This document shows, one piece after another, positions 1-8,678 of a DNA stretch of 61,930 nt (the first letter of the stretch is position 1; each line of letters begins with the position of its first letter). The notes under the pieces were generated by a model. It searched no databases and was not told where the DNA came from. It saw only the letters and a program-made list of their open reading frames with translations. The stretch covers positions 1 to 61,930 of the forward strand of contig JBNMLP010000017.1 in assembly GCA_050874905.1 (NCBI GenBank). The letters run 5' to 3'. This stretch comes from NC2004 sp050874905. GTDB taxonomy: Bacteria; Bacillota; Clostridia; Lachnospirales; Lachnospiraceae. Made by a program: the position numbers and the translations under genes.

Positions 1-89
1 CGTCATCATATAAAAATCACCACCTGTTTTTGATAGTTTAATTATACCAAAAAAGTGGCTAAAAGTCGCATAAATGCTTTGTTTTAGCT

Positions 90-130
90 AAAAAAGACAA
101 AGTCCATGGCGTATGCCGTGGACTTTGTCT
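90..130 (-). terminator. Intrinsic terminator of the minus-strand coiled-coil gene
   Basis: A 16-bp stem (95-110 with 115-130, loop GTAT, one wobble) is followed on the minus strand by a run of T (plus-strand A run 90-95). It lies about 100 bases past the stop of the minus-strand gene that ends at 227. Confidence 0.7.
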
Positions 131-139
131 ACAGTCTGA

Positions 140-166
140 GGCGGTGCATTATAGCACCGCCTTTTT
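140..166 (+). terminator. Intrinsic terminator for an unseen plus-strand gene to the left
   Basis: The 8-bp stem GGCGGTGC/GCACCGCC has a six-base loop and is followed by five T on the plus strand. With the neighbouring minus-strand terminator it makes a convergent pair, which suggests that a plus-strand gene ends just left of the window. Confidence 0.65.
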
Positions 167-226
167 CTGATGAAAGGAATAATATGAGAAAAATAATAAA
201 AAAGATAATTGCCTTGCAATGATAAA

Positions 227-3200
227 TTACAGATTGGAAATTAAATTCTTTTTCATCTCTGCAAACTCATCTTCTGTGATCAGTCCATGCTCTAACATGA
301 TCTTAAGTTTGCGGATCTTGAATTCAAAGTCAGTCAACTCTGGAGCGGTATCTTCTTCTTCCTCACCCATTGTTAAGGAGCCTTCATCAGAATCATTTGG
401 AAGTCTTCCTGTGATTCCTTCTCCCGGAACATAGTCATCATGAGATGCATTTTCATAATTTAGATAATTATCAGCTCCGGCCAAGGAGAGAGAGGAACCT
501 CTTCCTTCTGCAATGGCAGCTTCCTTTGCAGCAGCTTCATCTGCTTTGCTCTGCATATCATCCTGTTCCTGTTTGACTAATTCCGCAGCTTTTTCTTCCT
601 CTGATTTCAAAGAGAATTTAGATTTTTTGATTACCTGTTCTGCCTCTTCATTTGCTTCTTTGATTAAAGCCTCTCGTTCTGCCTGCGCATCTGCCAATGC
701 TTCCTGAGCAGCAGCAGTAGCAGCTTCCAAGGAATCGGCTGGATTATCTTCCACAATTACATTGGCCGCAGCACGGCGTTCCTGTTCTAATGCCTGTAAT
801 CTGGCTTCTTCTGCCGCCTCCTGTGCAAGACGGGCTTTTTCTTCTTCTAAGCGGGCCTGTTCTTCCGCTTCCTTTCTGGCTCTTTCTTCGGCCTCTAAGC
901 GAGCCTGTTCTTCGGCTTCTTTTCTGGCTTTTTCCTCAGCCTCTAAGCGAGCCTGTTCTTCTTTTTCTTTTAAGATACGTTCTTCTTCAAGACGAGCCTG
1001 CTCCTCGGCTTCTTTTCTGGCTTTTTCATCAGCCTCTAAACGAGTCTGTTCTTCTAATTCCTTCTGCAGTTTTTCTTCTGCTTCTTTCTTTAAGCGTTCT
1101 TGTTCCAGTTTCTTTTCCTGTAATTCACGCTCTAAGGCTTCCATTTCCGCTGCTTCGCGGCGTGCCATTTCTTCGGCAGCAAGACGAGCCTGTTCTTCCG
1201 CTTCCGCAATCCGTCTGGCTTCTTCCTCTTTCTCCTTACGGATGCGTTCTTCCTCCGCTTCCTTTTCTAAACGGATGCGTTCTGCTTCCTCTGCGGCTTT
1301 TCTGGCTTCTTCTTCGGCAGCCTTTCTGGCAGCTTCCTCTCTACGAGCCTGTTCTTCTGCAAGACGGCGCTGGCGTTCTTCTTCCTCTTTACGTTTTTTC
1401 TCCTCTTCGGCAGCTTTTTTCTCTGCTTCCAGACGGGCAATCTTTTCCGCTTCCAGACGTTTGCGTTCTTCTTCCTCGCGGCGCGCCTGTTCTCTGGCCT
1501 CGGCTTCTTCTTTCAATGCATTTTCTAAGATCTGCATTTCCTGTTCAAAGAGTGCACGCTGTTCTTCCTCACGCTTTTTACGCTGTTCTTCTTTCTGACG
1601 GCGTTCTTCTTCCTTGCGTTTTCTTTCTTCCTCTTCGCGGGCTTTTCGCTCTGCTTCCAAACGAGCCTGTTCTTCGGCTTCACGCCGTTTTCTTTCTTCC
1701 TCTTCGCGGGCTTTTCGCTCTGCTTCCAGACGAGCCTGTTCTTCGGCTTCACGCTGTTTTCTTTCTTCCTCTTCGCGGGCTTTTCGCTCTGCTTCCAAAC
1801 GAGCCTGTTCTTCGGCTTCACGCTGTTTTCTTTCTTCCTCTTCGCGGGCTTTTTGTTCAGCCTCTAAACGAGCCTGTTCTTCCGCTTCCTTACGTTTGCG
1901 TTCTTCTTCTTCCAGACGCTTTGCTTCTTCCTCTGCTACGATTCTTGCCTGTTCTTCTTCAATTTCTTTCTGGGAGATCGCATCTAAGGCGGCTTGTCGA
2001 AGAGCAGCAGCTTTGGCTTCCTCTGCCTCTTTTAATGCCTGCTGTTTGGCTTCTTCTGCTTCACGAAGAGCAGCAGCTTTGGCTTCTTCCGCAGCTTTTA
2101 AAGCTTCTATACGAGCTTCTTCTGCAGCCTTTAAGGCAGCAGCTTTGGCTTCCTCTGCTTCCTTACGGACACGTTCTGCTTCTGCAAGGGCGGCAGCCTT
2201 TGCTTCTTCGGCTTCTTTTCTGGCTTCTTCTGCAGCTTTCATAGCAGCAGCTTTGGCTTCTTCTGCTTCACGAAGAGCTTTTGCTTTCTCTGCTTCTGCC
2301 TGAGCTTTTGCATTTTCCGCTTCTTTGATGGCTTTTTCTTTTTCTTCGTCTAAAATAGCAATGGCTTCGTCGGTGCCAACTTCGGCAACGGCTTGTCTTG
2401 TTTCATATTCCTGATCTAAGATCTTAAAGCTCAGCTCAGGGAAATGTTCTTCTAAGAAAGTAAGAGCGGCTCCTGGAAGCTCGATCTCAAAGTCTTTTCT
2501 AAGTTTTGGATTGTAGTAGTTTAATACGATATTGTTGGCAGTGCTTAAATAGTCTGCTTCGCTGCTGTGTTTAAAGGTATGTTCTACATCAGGAAGTACC
2601 GGAACATTATTGGATAAACGTCCCGGAAGTTCAAATAATACATAATTATGTAATGCAGTCTCAATATCAAATTCCTGTTCTACAAAGCTGCCACCAAAAT
2701 AACTGTCCTCGATCGGCATAGCCTTTGGGGTATAGGAGAGTTTGCGGTAATAGTGCAGATTCTCTTTTGCAATATAGGCGATGGAAACATTGCGGCGTAC
2801 TCCGCTGATATTCAAAAAGACGATGTTTTTGTCACGATCCAGATAGAATCCTTTTAAGTTATTGTCCTCAAGTTTTACGGTAAAGGAAGGGTTATTCGCC
2901 TTCTCAATATGCGCATTATATTGATGCAGGAAGTACTCCGCATCTTCCTTTTCCCGGATCAGGCGGTATTCCTCCATTTTGGCAGTGGAGCGGTCTTTGG
3001 TATCTTTTGCCGCCTGTTTGATGATGCCTGCGATCTCGTCCGCTTCCGGAAGTCCTGGCAGATAGACACTGACGTCTTCAATAAACTTGTCAACCTTACG
3101 TGTCAGGTTGATCAAAAGTGCAGTCTGTCCCATAAATTTCACCGTTGTTACATCGGTGACATGAACCAGACAAAATTCAAAGGATTCGGAAGGACCTTTG

Positions 3201-3451
3201 GTGGCATCCTTCGTCACCATTTTTTCTTCTGAACCGGTGGCATCCTTTTCCGTAGGATCGTAAATCTTTTCGATTCCGATGAATCCATCTCCTTGAATTG
3301 TAAATTTTGAAAGATAAAGACTGATTCTAGTTTCTTTTCCAAACATTCCACTTTTAAAGGTGGAGTACCAGTTATTGATTTTATCATTCTTGGCTTCACA
3401 GTTTTTACATAACAGAGTTGCGGACTCTGCACCACAAATAGGACAATTCAT
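227..3451 (-). CDS. Large zinc-ribbon / charged-helix / SHOCT-domain protein
   Basis: The protein has 1074 residues. An N-terminal zinc ribbon (Cys3, Cys6, Cys15, Cys18) is followed by a roughly 350-residue globular part that could be a PH-like fold. Residues about 370-990 are almost wholly Glu/Lys/Arg/Ala. First come Ala-rich EEAKAAAL-type repeats, then 23-residue and 16-residue units of the EEQARLEAE type, as expected of a long coiled coil or single alpha helix. The last 30 residues (FEFKIRKLKIMLEHGLITED...) match the SHOCT short C-terminal domain. There is no signal peptide or membrane segment, so it should be cytoplasmic. A GGGAGAG ribosome site precedes the ATG. The function is unknown; a scaffold or spacer role is only inferred. 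Confidence 0.8.
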   Translation of the reverse strand: MNCPICGAESATLLCKNCEAKNDKINNWYSTFKSGMFGKETRISLYLSKFTIQGDGFIGIEKIYDPTEKDATGSEEKMVTKDATKGPSESFEFCLVHVTDVTTVKFMGQTALLINLTRKVDKFIEDVSVYLPGLPEADEIAGIIKQAAKDTKDRSTAKMEEYRLIREKEDAEYFLHQYNAHIEKANNPSFTVKLEDNNLKGFYLDRDKNIVFLNISGVRRNVSIAYIAKENLHYYRKLSYTPKAMPIEDSYFGGSFVEQEFDIETALHNYVLFELPGRLSNNVPVLPDVEHTFKHSSEADYLSTANNIVLNYYNPKLRKDFEIELPGAALTFLEEHFPELSFKILDQEYETRQAVAEVGTDEAIAILDEEKEKAIKEAENAKAQAEAEKAKALREAEEAKAAAMKAAEEARKEAEEAKAAALAEAERVRKEAEEAKAAALKAAEEARIEALKAAEEAKAAALREAEEAKQQALKEAEEAKAAALRQAALDAISQKEIEEEQARIVAEEEAKRLEEEERKRKEAEEQARLEAEQKAREEEERKQREAEEQARLEAERKAREEEERKQREAEEQARLEAERKAREEEERKRREAEEQARLEAERKAREEEERKRKEEERRQKEEQRKKREEEQRALFEQEMQILENALKEEAEAREQARREEEERKRLEAEKIARLEAEKKAAEEEKKRKEEEERQRRLAEEQARREEAARKAAEEEARKAAEEAERIRLEKEAEEERIRKEKEEEARRIAEAEEQARLAAEEMARREAAEMEALERELQEKKLEQERLKKEAEEKLQKELEEQTRLEADEKARKEAEEQARLEEERILKEKEEQARLEAEEKARKEAEEQARLEAEERARKEAEEQARLEEEKARLAQEAAEEARLQALEQERRAAANVIVEDNPADSLEAATAAAQEALADAQAEREALIKEANEEAEQVIKKSKFSLKSEEEKAAELVKQEQDDMQSKADEAAAKEAAIAEGRGSSLSLAGADNYLNYENASHDDYVPGEGITGRLPNDSDEGSLTMGEEEEDTAPELTDFEFKIRKLKIMLEHGLITEDEFAEMKKNLISNL
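1619..1894. repeat. 69-bp tandem repeat inside the coiled-coil gene
   Basis: About four near-identical copies of a 69-bp unit lie head to tail; the TTTTCTTTCTTCC landmark recurs at 1619, 1688, 1757 and 1826. The unit encodes 23 residues and stays in frame. Copies differ at only a few bases, which points to recent expansion. A related 48-bp (16-residue) period is seen around 840-960. Confidence 0.85.
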
Positions 3452-3624
3452 GCTTATCTCTCCCTTGCTGATAGTCTAAAAATACATACTATAATTGTAC
3501 TGTAAAATAGCCAAAAAATCAAATTTTTTTTGCCCTTTTTCGGTATTTTTCATAAATATACCGGAGGCGAAAATAAAAAAATATAAAAAAAGTGTAAAAA
3601 TAAAAAACTTGTCCGGAAAAAGAG

Positions 3625-3653
3625 GTCATAAAACAGTCATTTTCACATATATA
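3625..3653 (+). promoter_or_regulatory. Candidate sigma-E-type promoter of the spoIIIA operon
   Basis: GTCATAA (3625-3631) and CATATATAT (3646-3653) are separated by 14 bases, resembling mother-cell sigma-E -35 and -10 elements. It lies just upstream of spoIIIAA, an operon that is sigma-E-controlled in Bacillus. The assignment rests on pattern only. Confidence 0.45.
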
Positions 3654-3687
3654 TTTCAATGAGCCAGAGGGAGGAGGTATGCTTGAC

Positions 3688-4668
3688 ATGAAGGAGAGAG
3701 AGGAGATTCTACATATCTTACCGTATGCTTTGCAGCATGTGTTTGAGGCACATTCGGAACTATTTCAGGGACTTTTAGAGATCCGGCTGCGCGTGGGACA
3801 ACCCGTGGGAATTCATTATGCCATAGGAAATTTTTTCCTAGGGAAAAATGGAACGAAGGAAGTGCTATATAAAAATGCATGGATTGTGGAACAGGACTGG
3901 CTGGCAGAAGTGCTGGATGCGATCAGCAGTTATTCGCTTTATGCCTTTGAGGAAGAAATGCGGCAGGGTTTTGTAACGATCCGGGGCGGACACAGGGTAG
4001 GAATTGCCGGAGAGATCACGATGGAGGGAGAGAAGGTGATGCAGGTAAAGCATGTTACATTTATGAACATCCGTGTAGCGAGACAATATCCGGGCTGTGC
4101 CAGAGAATGTCTGCCTTATATCACAGGAGAAAATGGGATCTTAAGTACCTTGCTGTTATCTCCGCCACGCTGCGGAAAAACGACTATATTAAGAGACCTG
4201 ATCCGCATGATCTCAAGCGGTGAGGGGCTGCCCAGAGGATATCAGGTTGGCGTGGTAGATGAGCGTTCGGAGCTGGCTGCCTGTCATTTCGGAATTCCGC
4301 AAAATGATGTGGGAAGCCGTACCGATGTGCTGGACGGCTGTCCCAAAGCAGAGGGGATCACGATGTTGCTGCGGTCGATGGCACCCGAAGTGATCGCGGT
4401 AGATGAGATTGGTGGAAGCCGGGATCTGGAAGCCGTCAAGGGTGCGGCAGGTTGTGGTGTCAGTATGCTCGCAACAGCCCATGCGGAAGGCATGGAGGAA
4501 CTGGTCAGCCGTCCGCTTTTAAAGTCATTTGTGGAAATGCATTTGTTTCAGCGGTATATTCTTCTGGATTCCGGACGTTTTTTAGGATCTATCCGTGCCG
4601 TGTATAACGATCACGGAGCATGTATATACCAAAAGGCGATAGAAGACAGGGTGGTGCGATGCGGTTGA
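3688..4668 (+). CDS. spoIIIAA: Stage III sporulation protein AA, secretion-type ATPase
   Basis: This is the ATPase of the SpoIIIA-SpoIIQ channel that joins mother cell and forespore, related to type II/IV secretion ATPases. The Walker A motif PPRCGKTT and the Walker B-like segment VIAVDEIGG are visible, and length (326 residues) is normal. It is the first gene of a complete eight-gene operon. An in-frame ATG at 3679 sits only one or two bases from AGGAGG (3672-3677), while the ATG at 3688 has a spacing of about 10, so 3688 is preferred. The next gene overlaps its 3' end. Confidence 0.93.
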   Translation: MKEREEILHILPYALQHVFEAHSELFQGLLEIRLRVGQPVGIHYAIGNFFLGKNGTKEVLYKNAWIVEQDWLAEVLDAISSYSLYAFEEEMRQGFVTIRGGHRVGIAGEITMEGEKVMQVKHVTFMNIRVARQYPGCARECLPYITGENGILSTLLLSPPRCGKTTILRDLIRMISSGEGLPRGYQVGVVDERSELAACHFGIPQNDVGSRTDVLDGCPKAEGITMLLRSMAPEVIAVDEIGGSRDLEAVKGAAGCGVSMLATAHAEGMEELVSRPLLKSFVEMHLFQRYILLDSGRFLGSIRAVYNDHGACIYQKAIEDRVVRCG

Positions 4669-5168
4669 TGGCGGCGCTGCTGTTTGTTCTGAGTGGGGGA
4701 CTGGGAGCAGTGGAAACCGGGAGAATATATCAGGAACGGAAGAAGCAGCGAAACATCTGGTATCAGAAGCTATTGTTGCTGCAGGGAGAGATCACATATG
4801 GACATATGGTACTTTCTGAGATTTTTTTTAAGCTTTCAGGAGAACAAAATGGAGTGGTGGAGGAGTTCTTTTTTGCGCTTGCAAATGTGCTTCAGGAAGT
4901 ACCTCAGCGAACGGCATATCTTACGGCTTGTGAGCAGAAGGGAAGCAGGCTTTCTAGTGCCCTGCATTTGTCGCCGGATCCACTTCTTACGATGCTTCAA
5001 AGCCTGGGGCAGTTAAATCGGAAAACAGAGCTTTTACAGGTGGAGTATTACATGAAACAGGTAGAGCAGGAGATCGCACTGCATCAGGAGCAGGAGCTGG
5101 CAGATCGAAAAATAAAGCAGGCATTGTTTGTGTCCTCCGGTGTAGGGATTGCATTGCTGCTGCTTTGA
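4659..5168 (+). CDS. spoIIIAB: Stage III sporulation protein AB
   Basis: The 169-residue protein has an N-terminal hydrophobic anchor (MRLMAALLFVLSGGLGAVE), a helical body and a C-terminal membrane segment, as in SpoIIIAB, a relative of GspF-type platform proteins. The ATG at 4659 overlaps the spoIIIAA stop by ten bases and follows a GGTGGT ribosome site. A longer frame from 4620 lacks a good site. Close coupling fits fixed stoichiometry within the SpoIIIA complex. Confidence 0.9.
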   Translation: MRLMAALLFVLSGGLGAVETGRIYQERKKQRNIWYQKLLLLQGEITYGHMVLSEIFFKLSGEQNGVVEEFFFALANVLQEVPQRTAYLTACEQKGSRLSSALHLSPDPLLTMLQSLGQLNRKTELLQVEYYMKQVEQEIALHQEQELADRKIKQALFVSSGVGIALLLL

Positions 5169-5182
5169 GAAAGGAGTACCCA

Positions 5183-5377
5183 ATGGATATTCAGTTGATT
5201 TTTAAAATTGCAGCGGTCGGAATGATCGTAACGGTACTGAATCAGGTACTGAAGCATGCCGGTCGGGACGAGCATGCTTTTCTTGTCACATTGGCCGGGC
5301 TGCTGCTTGTACTCGTCTGGCTGCTCCCTTATGTGGCGGATCTGTTTGATTCCATGCGGCGGTTATTTTCACTGTAA
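5183..5377 (+). CDS. spoIIIAC: Stage III sporulation protein AC
   Basis: This 64-residue protein has two hydrophobic helices (about residues 5-22 and 33-52) joined by a short loop with KHAGRDEHA, characteristic of SpoIIIAC. AAAGGAG lies before the ATG at 5183. It is an inner-membrane component of the SpoIIIA channel and lies in the conserved order between AB and AD. Confidence 0.92.
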   Translation: MDIQLIFKIAAVGMIVTVLNQVLKHAGRDEHAFLVTLAGLLLVLVWLLPYVADLFDSMRRLFSL

Positions 5378-5389
5378 AGGCGGGATAGT

Positions 5390-5785
5390 ATGAACATCAT
5401 TGAAATTGTGGGAATTGCGTTGACCGGAGCCTTGTTATCCTTATGGATCGGACAGATCAACCGGGCATTCGGTGTATATGTTATGGTCGCAGCAGGAGTG
5501 TTGTTGCTGTTTTGCTGTTACGACGGCATCCGGATGTTTATGGACTTTATGGATGTGTTTTTTACGAGGCTTTCCGATCAGGCAGTTTATTTGAAAATTC
5601 TATGCAAGCTGGTAGGCATTGCATATCTTTGTGAATTTACGAGCAGTATATGCAAGGATGCCGGATGTATGAGCTTATCCTCGCAGGTAGAGGTGGTAGG
5701 AAGGCTGTTGATGATCGTGTGCGCCCTGCCTATTCTGACCAATCTTCTGACCGTGATCGAGGAGGTGTTTTCCGGTGAGATCTAG
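5390..5785 (+). CDS. spoIIIAD: Stage III sporulation protein AD
   Basis: This polytopic membrane protein of 131 residues has several hydrophobic segments and the segment YLCEFTSSICKDAG, which is typical of SpoIIIAD. It starts 12 bases after spoIIIAC and its end overlaps the spoIIIAE start by 11 bases. Role: membrane part of the SpoIIIA complex needed for late forespore gene expression. Confidence 0.92.
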   Translation: MNIIEIVGIALTGALLSLWIGQINRAFGVYVMVAAGVLLLFCCYDGIRMFMDFMDVFFTRLSDQAVYLKILCKLVGIAYLCEFTSSICKDAGCMSLSSQVEVVGRLLMIVCALPILTNLLTVIEEVFSGEI

Positions 5786-6932
5786 AGTCGTAACCTGTGT
5801 CCTTCTTTTTTCTGTGTTCCTTTTTCTGTCGTGCCCGGTTCGTTTGGCGGCAGCAGAGGATGCGGAGGAGGGGGAGCAGTCAGAGCATGTCATGCTCACT
5901 TATATGGAAGAGGCATTGGCAAAAGAATTCCGGCAGTGGGAGCGGCTTTGCCGGACACAGGGGGAGGATTCCCTGATCAAACGGATGCTAAATGGGGAAC
6001 AGATCTCTTTTGAAAATGCCCGTCAAAAAATGGTACAGGCGGTCAGAGAGCAGTTTTCCTTTGAGAAAGAAACATTATTCCGACTGTTGTTTTTAGGAGT
6101 GCTTTCTGGTTTTTTTGCCAATTTTGAAAATCTGACGCTTCGCAAATATATTGGTGAGACCGGGTATTATGTCATTTACATGCTGCTTCTCATGCTGTTA
6201 ATGGTGTGCTTTAAGCATATTTATTCAGATACTATAAAGGCGATGGAGGGGCTGCTTGGCGGGATTCAGACGATCCTTCCTGTGTATGTGTTTTCTCTGT
6301 TTTTGTCTGGAAATACACAGACAGCATCCGGCACCTATCTGTTTTTGCTCACAGTGATCACTGCCGTGGATGTGATCTTAAAGAAGGTCATCCTGCCTTT
6401 GATCTATTTTTATTTTGTGATCACTCTGATGGATCACAGTATGCAGGAACTGAAATTTACCCGGCTGTCCTCCTTTTTGAAAAGTGTGATCGTATGGCTG
6501 ATGCGTTTTTTATTCGGTGCGGTCACGGGAATGCAGGTGGTACAATGTCTGCTTCTGCCTGCAACAGACCGGGCAAAAGCGTCCAATTTCTCGAAAAGTC
6601 TGGCAGCCATTCCGGGGCTCGGTTCCAGTGCCAGAGCGTTGACCGGTACACTGCTTCAGTCTGCAAATGTGTTAAAACAGACGATGGGAGTGGCAGCGAT
6701 GATCCTGATCCTGCTTCTGATCTTAGTTCCGGCAGTCAAGCTTTTATTCGTGATCGGGAGCTATCAACTGGTGGCAGCATTGCTGCAGCCGGTGGCTCAC
6801 CCTAAGGTGTCTTCTTTGATCGCCAGCCTTTCTACCAGTGCCAAGCTTCTGTTTCAGGCACTGGTATCGTCTTCTATTTTGTTTTTGATATTGATCGCAC
6901 TGGTTACGGCATCCAGTCAGGCAGGAGGGTAA
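5775..6932 (+). CDS. spoIIIAE: Stage III sporulation protein AE
   Basis: The 385-residue protein opens with a signal peptide (VVTCVLLFSVFLFLSCPVRLAAAE), has an exposed region of about 90 residues, and then has several membrane segments. That is the layout of SpoIIIAE, the large polytopic subunit of the channel. The start is GTG at 5775 with GGAGGTG just upstream, inside the end of spoIIIAD. Translational coupling is likely. Confidence 0.92.
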   Translation: MRSRVVTCVLLFSVFLFLSCPVRLAAAEDAEEGEQSEHVMLTYMEEALAKEFRQWERLCRTQGEDSLIKRMLNGEQISFENARQKMVQAVREQFSFEKETLFRLLFLGVLSGFFANFENLTLRKYIGETGYYVIYMLLLMLLMVCFKHIYSDTIKAMEGLLGGIQTILPVYVFSLFLSGNTQTASGTYLFLLTVITAVDVILKKVILPLIYFYFVITLMDHSMQELKFTRLSSFLKSVIVWLMRFLFGAVTGMQVVQCLLLPATDRAKASNFSKSLAAIPGLGSSARALTGTLLQSANVLKQTMGVAAMILILLLILVPAVKLLFVIGSYQLVAALLQPVAHPKVSSLIASLSTSAKLLFQALVSSSILFLILIALVTASSQAGG

Positions 6933-6935
6933 CGC

Positions 6936-7220
6936 ATGAAGGAATATATGAGTTCTATTTTATATATGACATTGTTTATTGCATTTTTGAGTCATATTCT
7001 TCCAAATGAAAAGAACCGGCGGCTGTTTCATATTATTTCCGGATTTTTGCTGCTGTTGGTATTTTTGCAGCCGCTGCTTCATATTACCGGAGTAGAGAAG
7101 GAATTAAAAAGACGTTATGAATGGTTGAATGAGAGTGTGTTTCGTGGAGAAGGAACAGATGTTGATGCCTTTGCTGCGTGGATCAAACAGCAGGAGCAAC
7201 AGGAAAGGAGAGCACCATGA
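6936..7220 (+). CDS. spoIIIAF: Stage III sporulation protein AF, short form
   Basis: The position in the operon and the two N-terminal membrane helices (YMTLFIAFLSHILP and IISGFLLLLVFLQPLLHITG) identify SpoIIIAF. It has only 94 residues, whereas the Bacillus protein is about 200 and carries a soluble ring-building domain after the helices. Here the soluble tail is about 45 residues. Its TGA overlaps the spoIIIAG ATG, so the short end seems built into the operon rather than being a frameshift. Confidence 0.85.
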   Translation: MKEYMSSILYMTLFIAFLSHILPNEKNRRLFHIISGFLLLLVFLQPLLHITGVEKELKRRYEWLNESVFRGEGTDVDAFAAWIKQQEQQERRAP

Positions 7221-7813
7221 AAAAGGGATTGGAGCAGGGAAAAGAAAAAACAGGGAAATGGTTATCCAATATCAAAGAGGCAGTAAAAAAGACAGGATAT
7301 GTCAAGGTGATCGTTCTGGTCGTTCTTGCCTTGATCCTACTCCTTTTCAGCTTTCCGGAAACAAACCGCTCCAAGGGACAGAAGAAAAGCGGTAACAGTG
7401 AGCAGGCGCAAAGTGAGCAGAAGGAAGCTTCTGATTATGAAGCAGAATTAGAAAACCGGCTCATCCGTCTGCTTTCCAAAGTGGATGGGGTAGGAAAGGT
7501 ATCTGTCATGATTACTTTAAAGGCGGGGGCAGAGCAGGTAGTAGACAAAGACAGCAATGTGTCAAGTGAGGAGCAGTCAGAGGAAAAGAAAAGCAGCACG
7601 GCGGGAAGCCGGGAAGATCAGACCGTGTTGTTAGAGGATGAGTCTGGCAGCCAGTCACCGTATGTGGTAAAGGAGATCAAGCCGGAGGTGGCAGGTGTGG
7701 TCGTCATTTGCGAGGGAGGGGACGATCCAAAAGTAGTCAGTGAGATTGTGGCATCTTCCGAAGTTCTATTTTCTATTTCCGCACATAAAATTAAAGTAAT
7801 GAAAATGAAATAA
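7217..7813 (+). CDS. spoIIIAG: Stage III sporulation protein AG
   Basis: The 198-residue protein has a cytoplasmic basic N-terminus, one membrane anchor (VIVLVVLALILLLFSF) and an external ring-building domain containing LENRLIRLLSKVDGVGKVSVMI and the PEVAGVVVICEGG segment. SpoIIIAG forms a large ring in the intermembrane space. The ATG at 7217 follows AAAGGAG and overlaps the previous stop (ATGA). A Ser/Glu-rich insert sits in the middle of the domain. Confidence 0.93.
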   Translation: MKKGLEQGKEKTGKWLSNIKEAVKKTGYVKVIVLVVLALILLLFSFPETNRSKGQKKSGNSEQAQSEQKEASDYEAELENRLIRLLSKVDGVGKVSVMITLKAGAEQVVDKDSNVSSEEQSEEKKSSTAGSREDQTVLLEDESGSQSPYVVKEIKPEVAGVVVICEGGDDPKVVSEIVASSEVLFSISAHKIKVMKMK

Positions 7814-7829
7814 GCGATGGAGGGAAGCT

Positions 7830-8555
7830 ATGAAGAAGGGAAAACGGAAAAATCAGATCGTGATCACAGCACTTGCACTCATGATCGCTGTGGCAGGGTA
7901 TTTGAATTTCTCGGGAAAGGAATTCTCCTTGTCGGAAGCCAAAAACACCAAAAAGCAGGAAAAAACGGATGAGGTAGCATTGGATCTGACCGATGAGGAT
8001 ATGCTTTCCTATTCGGATCTGACATCCGATACGAAGGAAACGATGGCATCTGCAGATGCTGCGGAAGCGGAAGTGTCCAAAGATGCGACAGAAGAAACGC
8101 TGAATCCGGACGTTTCTGATGGCGGGGACGATAGTCTGATCAGTGCGGCGGTGACGGATGACGTAAAAGGGGCAGAAGAAGTGGCGGAGACAAAAAGTGA
8201 TGCGGTGGTAAATGCCGTGATGAAAGCGCAGCTTAGCAAAGAGCAGTCCCGTGCCCAGAATAAGGAAATGTTAAATGATCTGATCAACAATGAAAATGCT
8301 ACCAAAAAGCAGAAGAAGGAGGCAGCCAATCGTCTGATGCAGCTTTCTGACTTTATGGAAAAGGAGGCAGCAGCAGAGCAGGTCTTAAGTGCGAAAGGGT
8401 ATGAAAATGCAATGGTGAGCATGTCAGAGGATGCGGTGGATGTCATGGTTTCCTTAGATGAGATCACCGATGTGGACCGCGCAAAGATCGAAGATGTTGT
8501 ACAAAGAAAAACAGGAGTTTCGATAAATAATATTGTGATTAGTTCGTTTAAGTGA
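7830..8555 (+). CDS. spoIIIAH: Stage III sporulation protein AH
   Basis: The 241-residue protein has an N-terminal membrane anchor, a long acidic linker rich in Asp/Ala/Ser (about residues 45-125), and a C-terminal domain (EMLNDLINNENATKKQKKEAANRLMQL... to the end) related to the YscJ/FliF ring fold. It meets SpoIIQ of the forespore in Bacillus; in many Clostridia other zipper proteins assist. It is the last gene of the operon. Confidence 0.93.
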   Translation: MKKGKRKNQIVITALALMIAVAGYLNFSGKEFSLSEAKNTKKQEKTDEVALDLTDEDMLSYSDLTSDTKETMASADAAEAEVSKDATEETLNPDVSDGGDDSLISAAVTDDVKGAEEVAETKSDAVVNAVMKAQLSKEQSRAQNKEMLNDLINNENATKKQKKEAANRLMQLSDFMEKEAAAEQVLSAKGYENAMVSMSEDAVDVMVSLDEITDVDRAKIEDVVQRKTGVSINNIVISSFK

Positions 8556-8561
8556 TATAAT
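8533..8561 (+). promoter_or_regulatory. Sigma-A-type promoter before the Asp23 gene
   Basis: TTGTGA (8533-8538) and TATAAT (8556-8561) are 17 bases apart. The promoter overlaps the end of spoIIIAH and would start a new transcript for the vegetative genes downstream. The -10 lies inside a perfect 16-bp palindrome at 8555-8570. Confidence 0.55.
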
Positions 8562-8678
8562 GCATTATATATGAGTTGCATAATTTAGAGAGGATGCGTT
8601 TATAATCTTTTTGGGAGGAGATTCTTCCCCGCACCAAAAGTGATGCACTTCATTGATGACGAGAAAGGATGGAAGGTT

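Noticed and set aside
1619..1894. Possible CRISPR array
   Set aside because: The repeats are head to tail with no spacers and lie in a coding frame.
762..2303. Long plus-strand open frames (up to 484 residues) opposite the coiled-coil gene
   Set aside because: They are Leu/Pro/Ser-rich mirror products of the repetitive Glu/Lys/Arg codons on the other strand, with no ribosome sites.
7100..7220. Frameshift explaining the short SpoIIIAF
   Set aside because: The other frames do not continue with a ring-domain sequence, and the overlap with spoIIIAG is clean.
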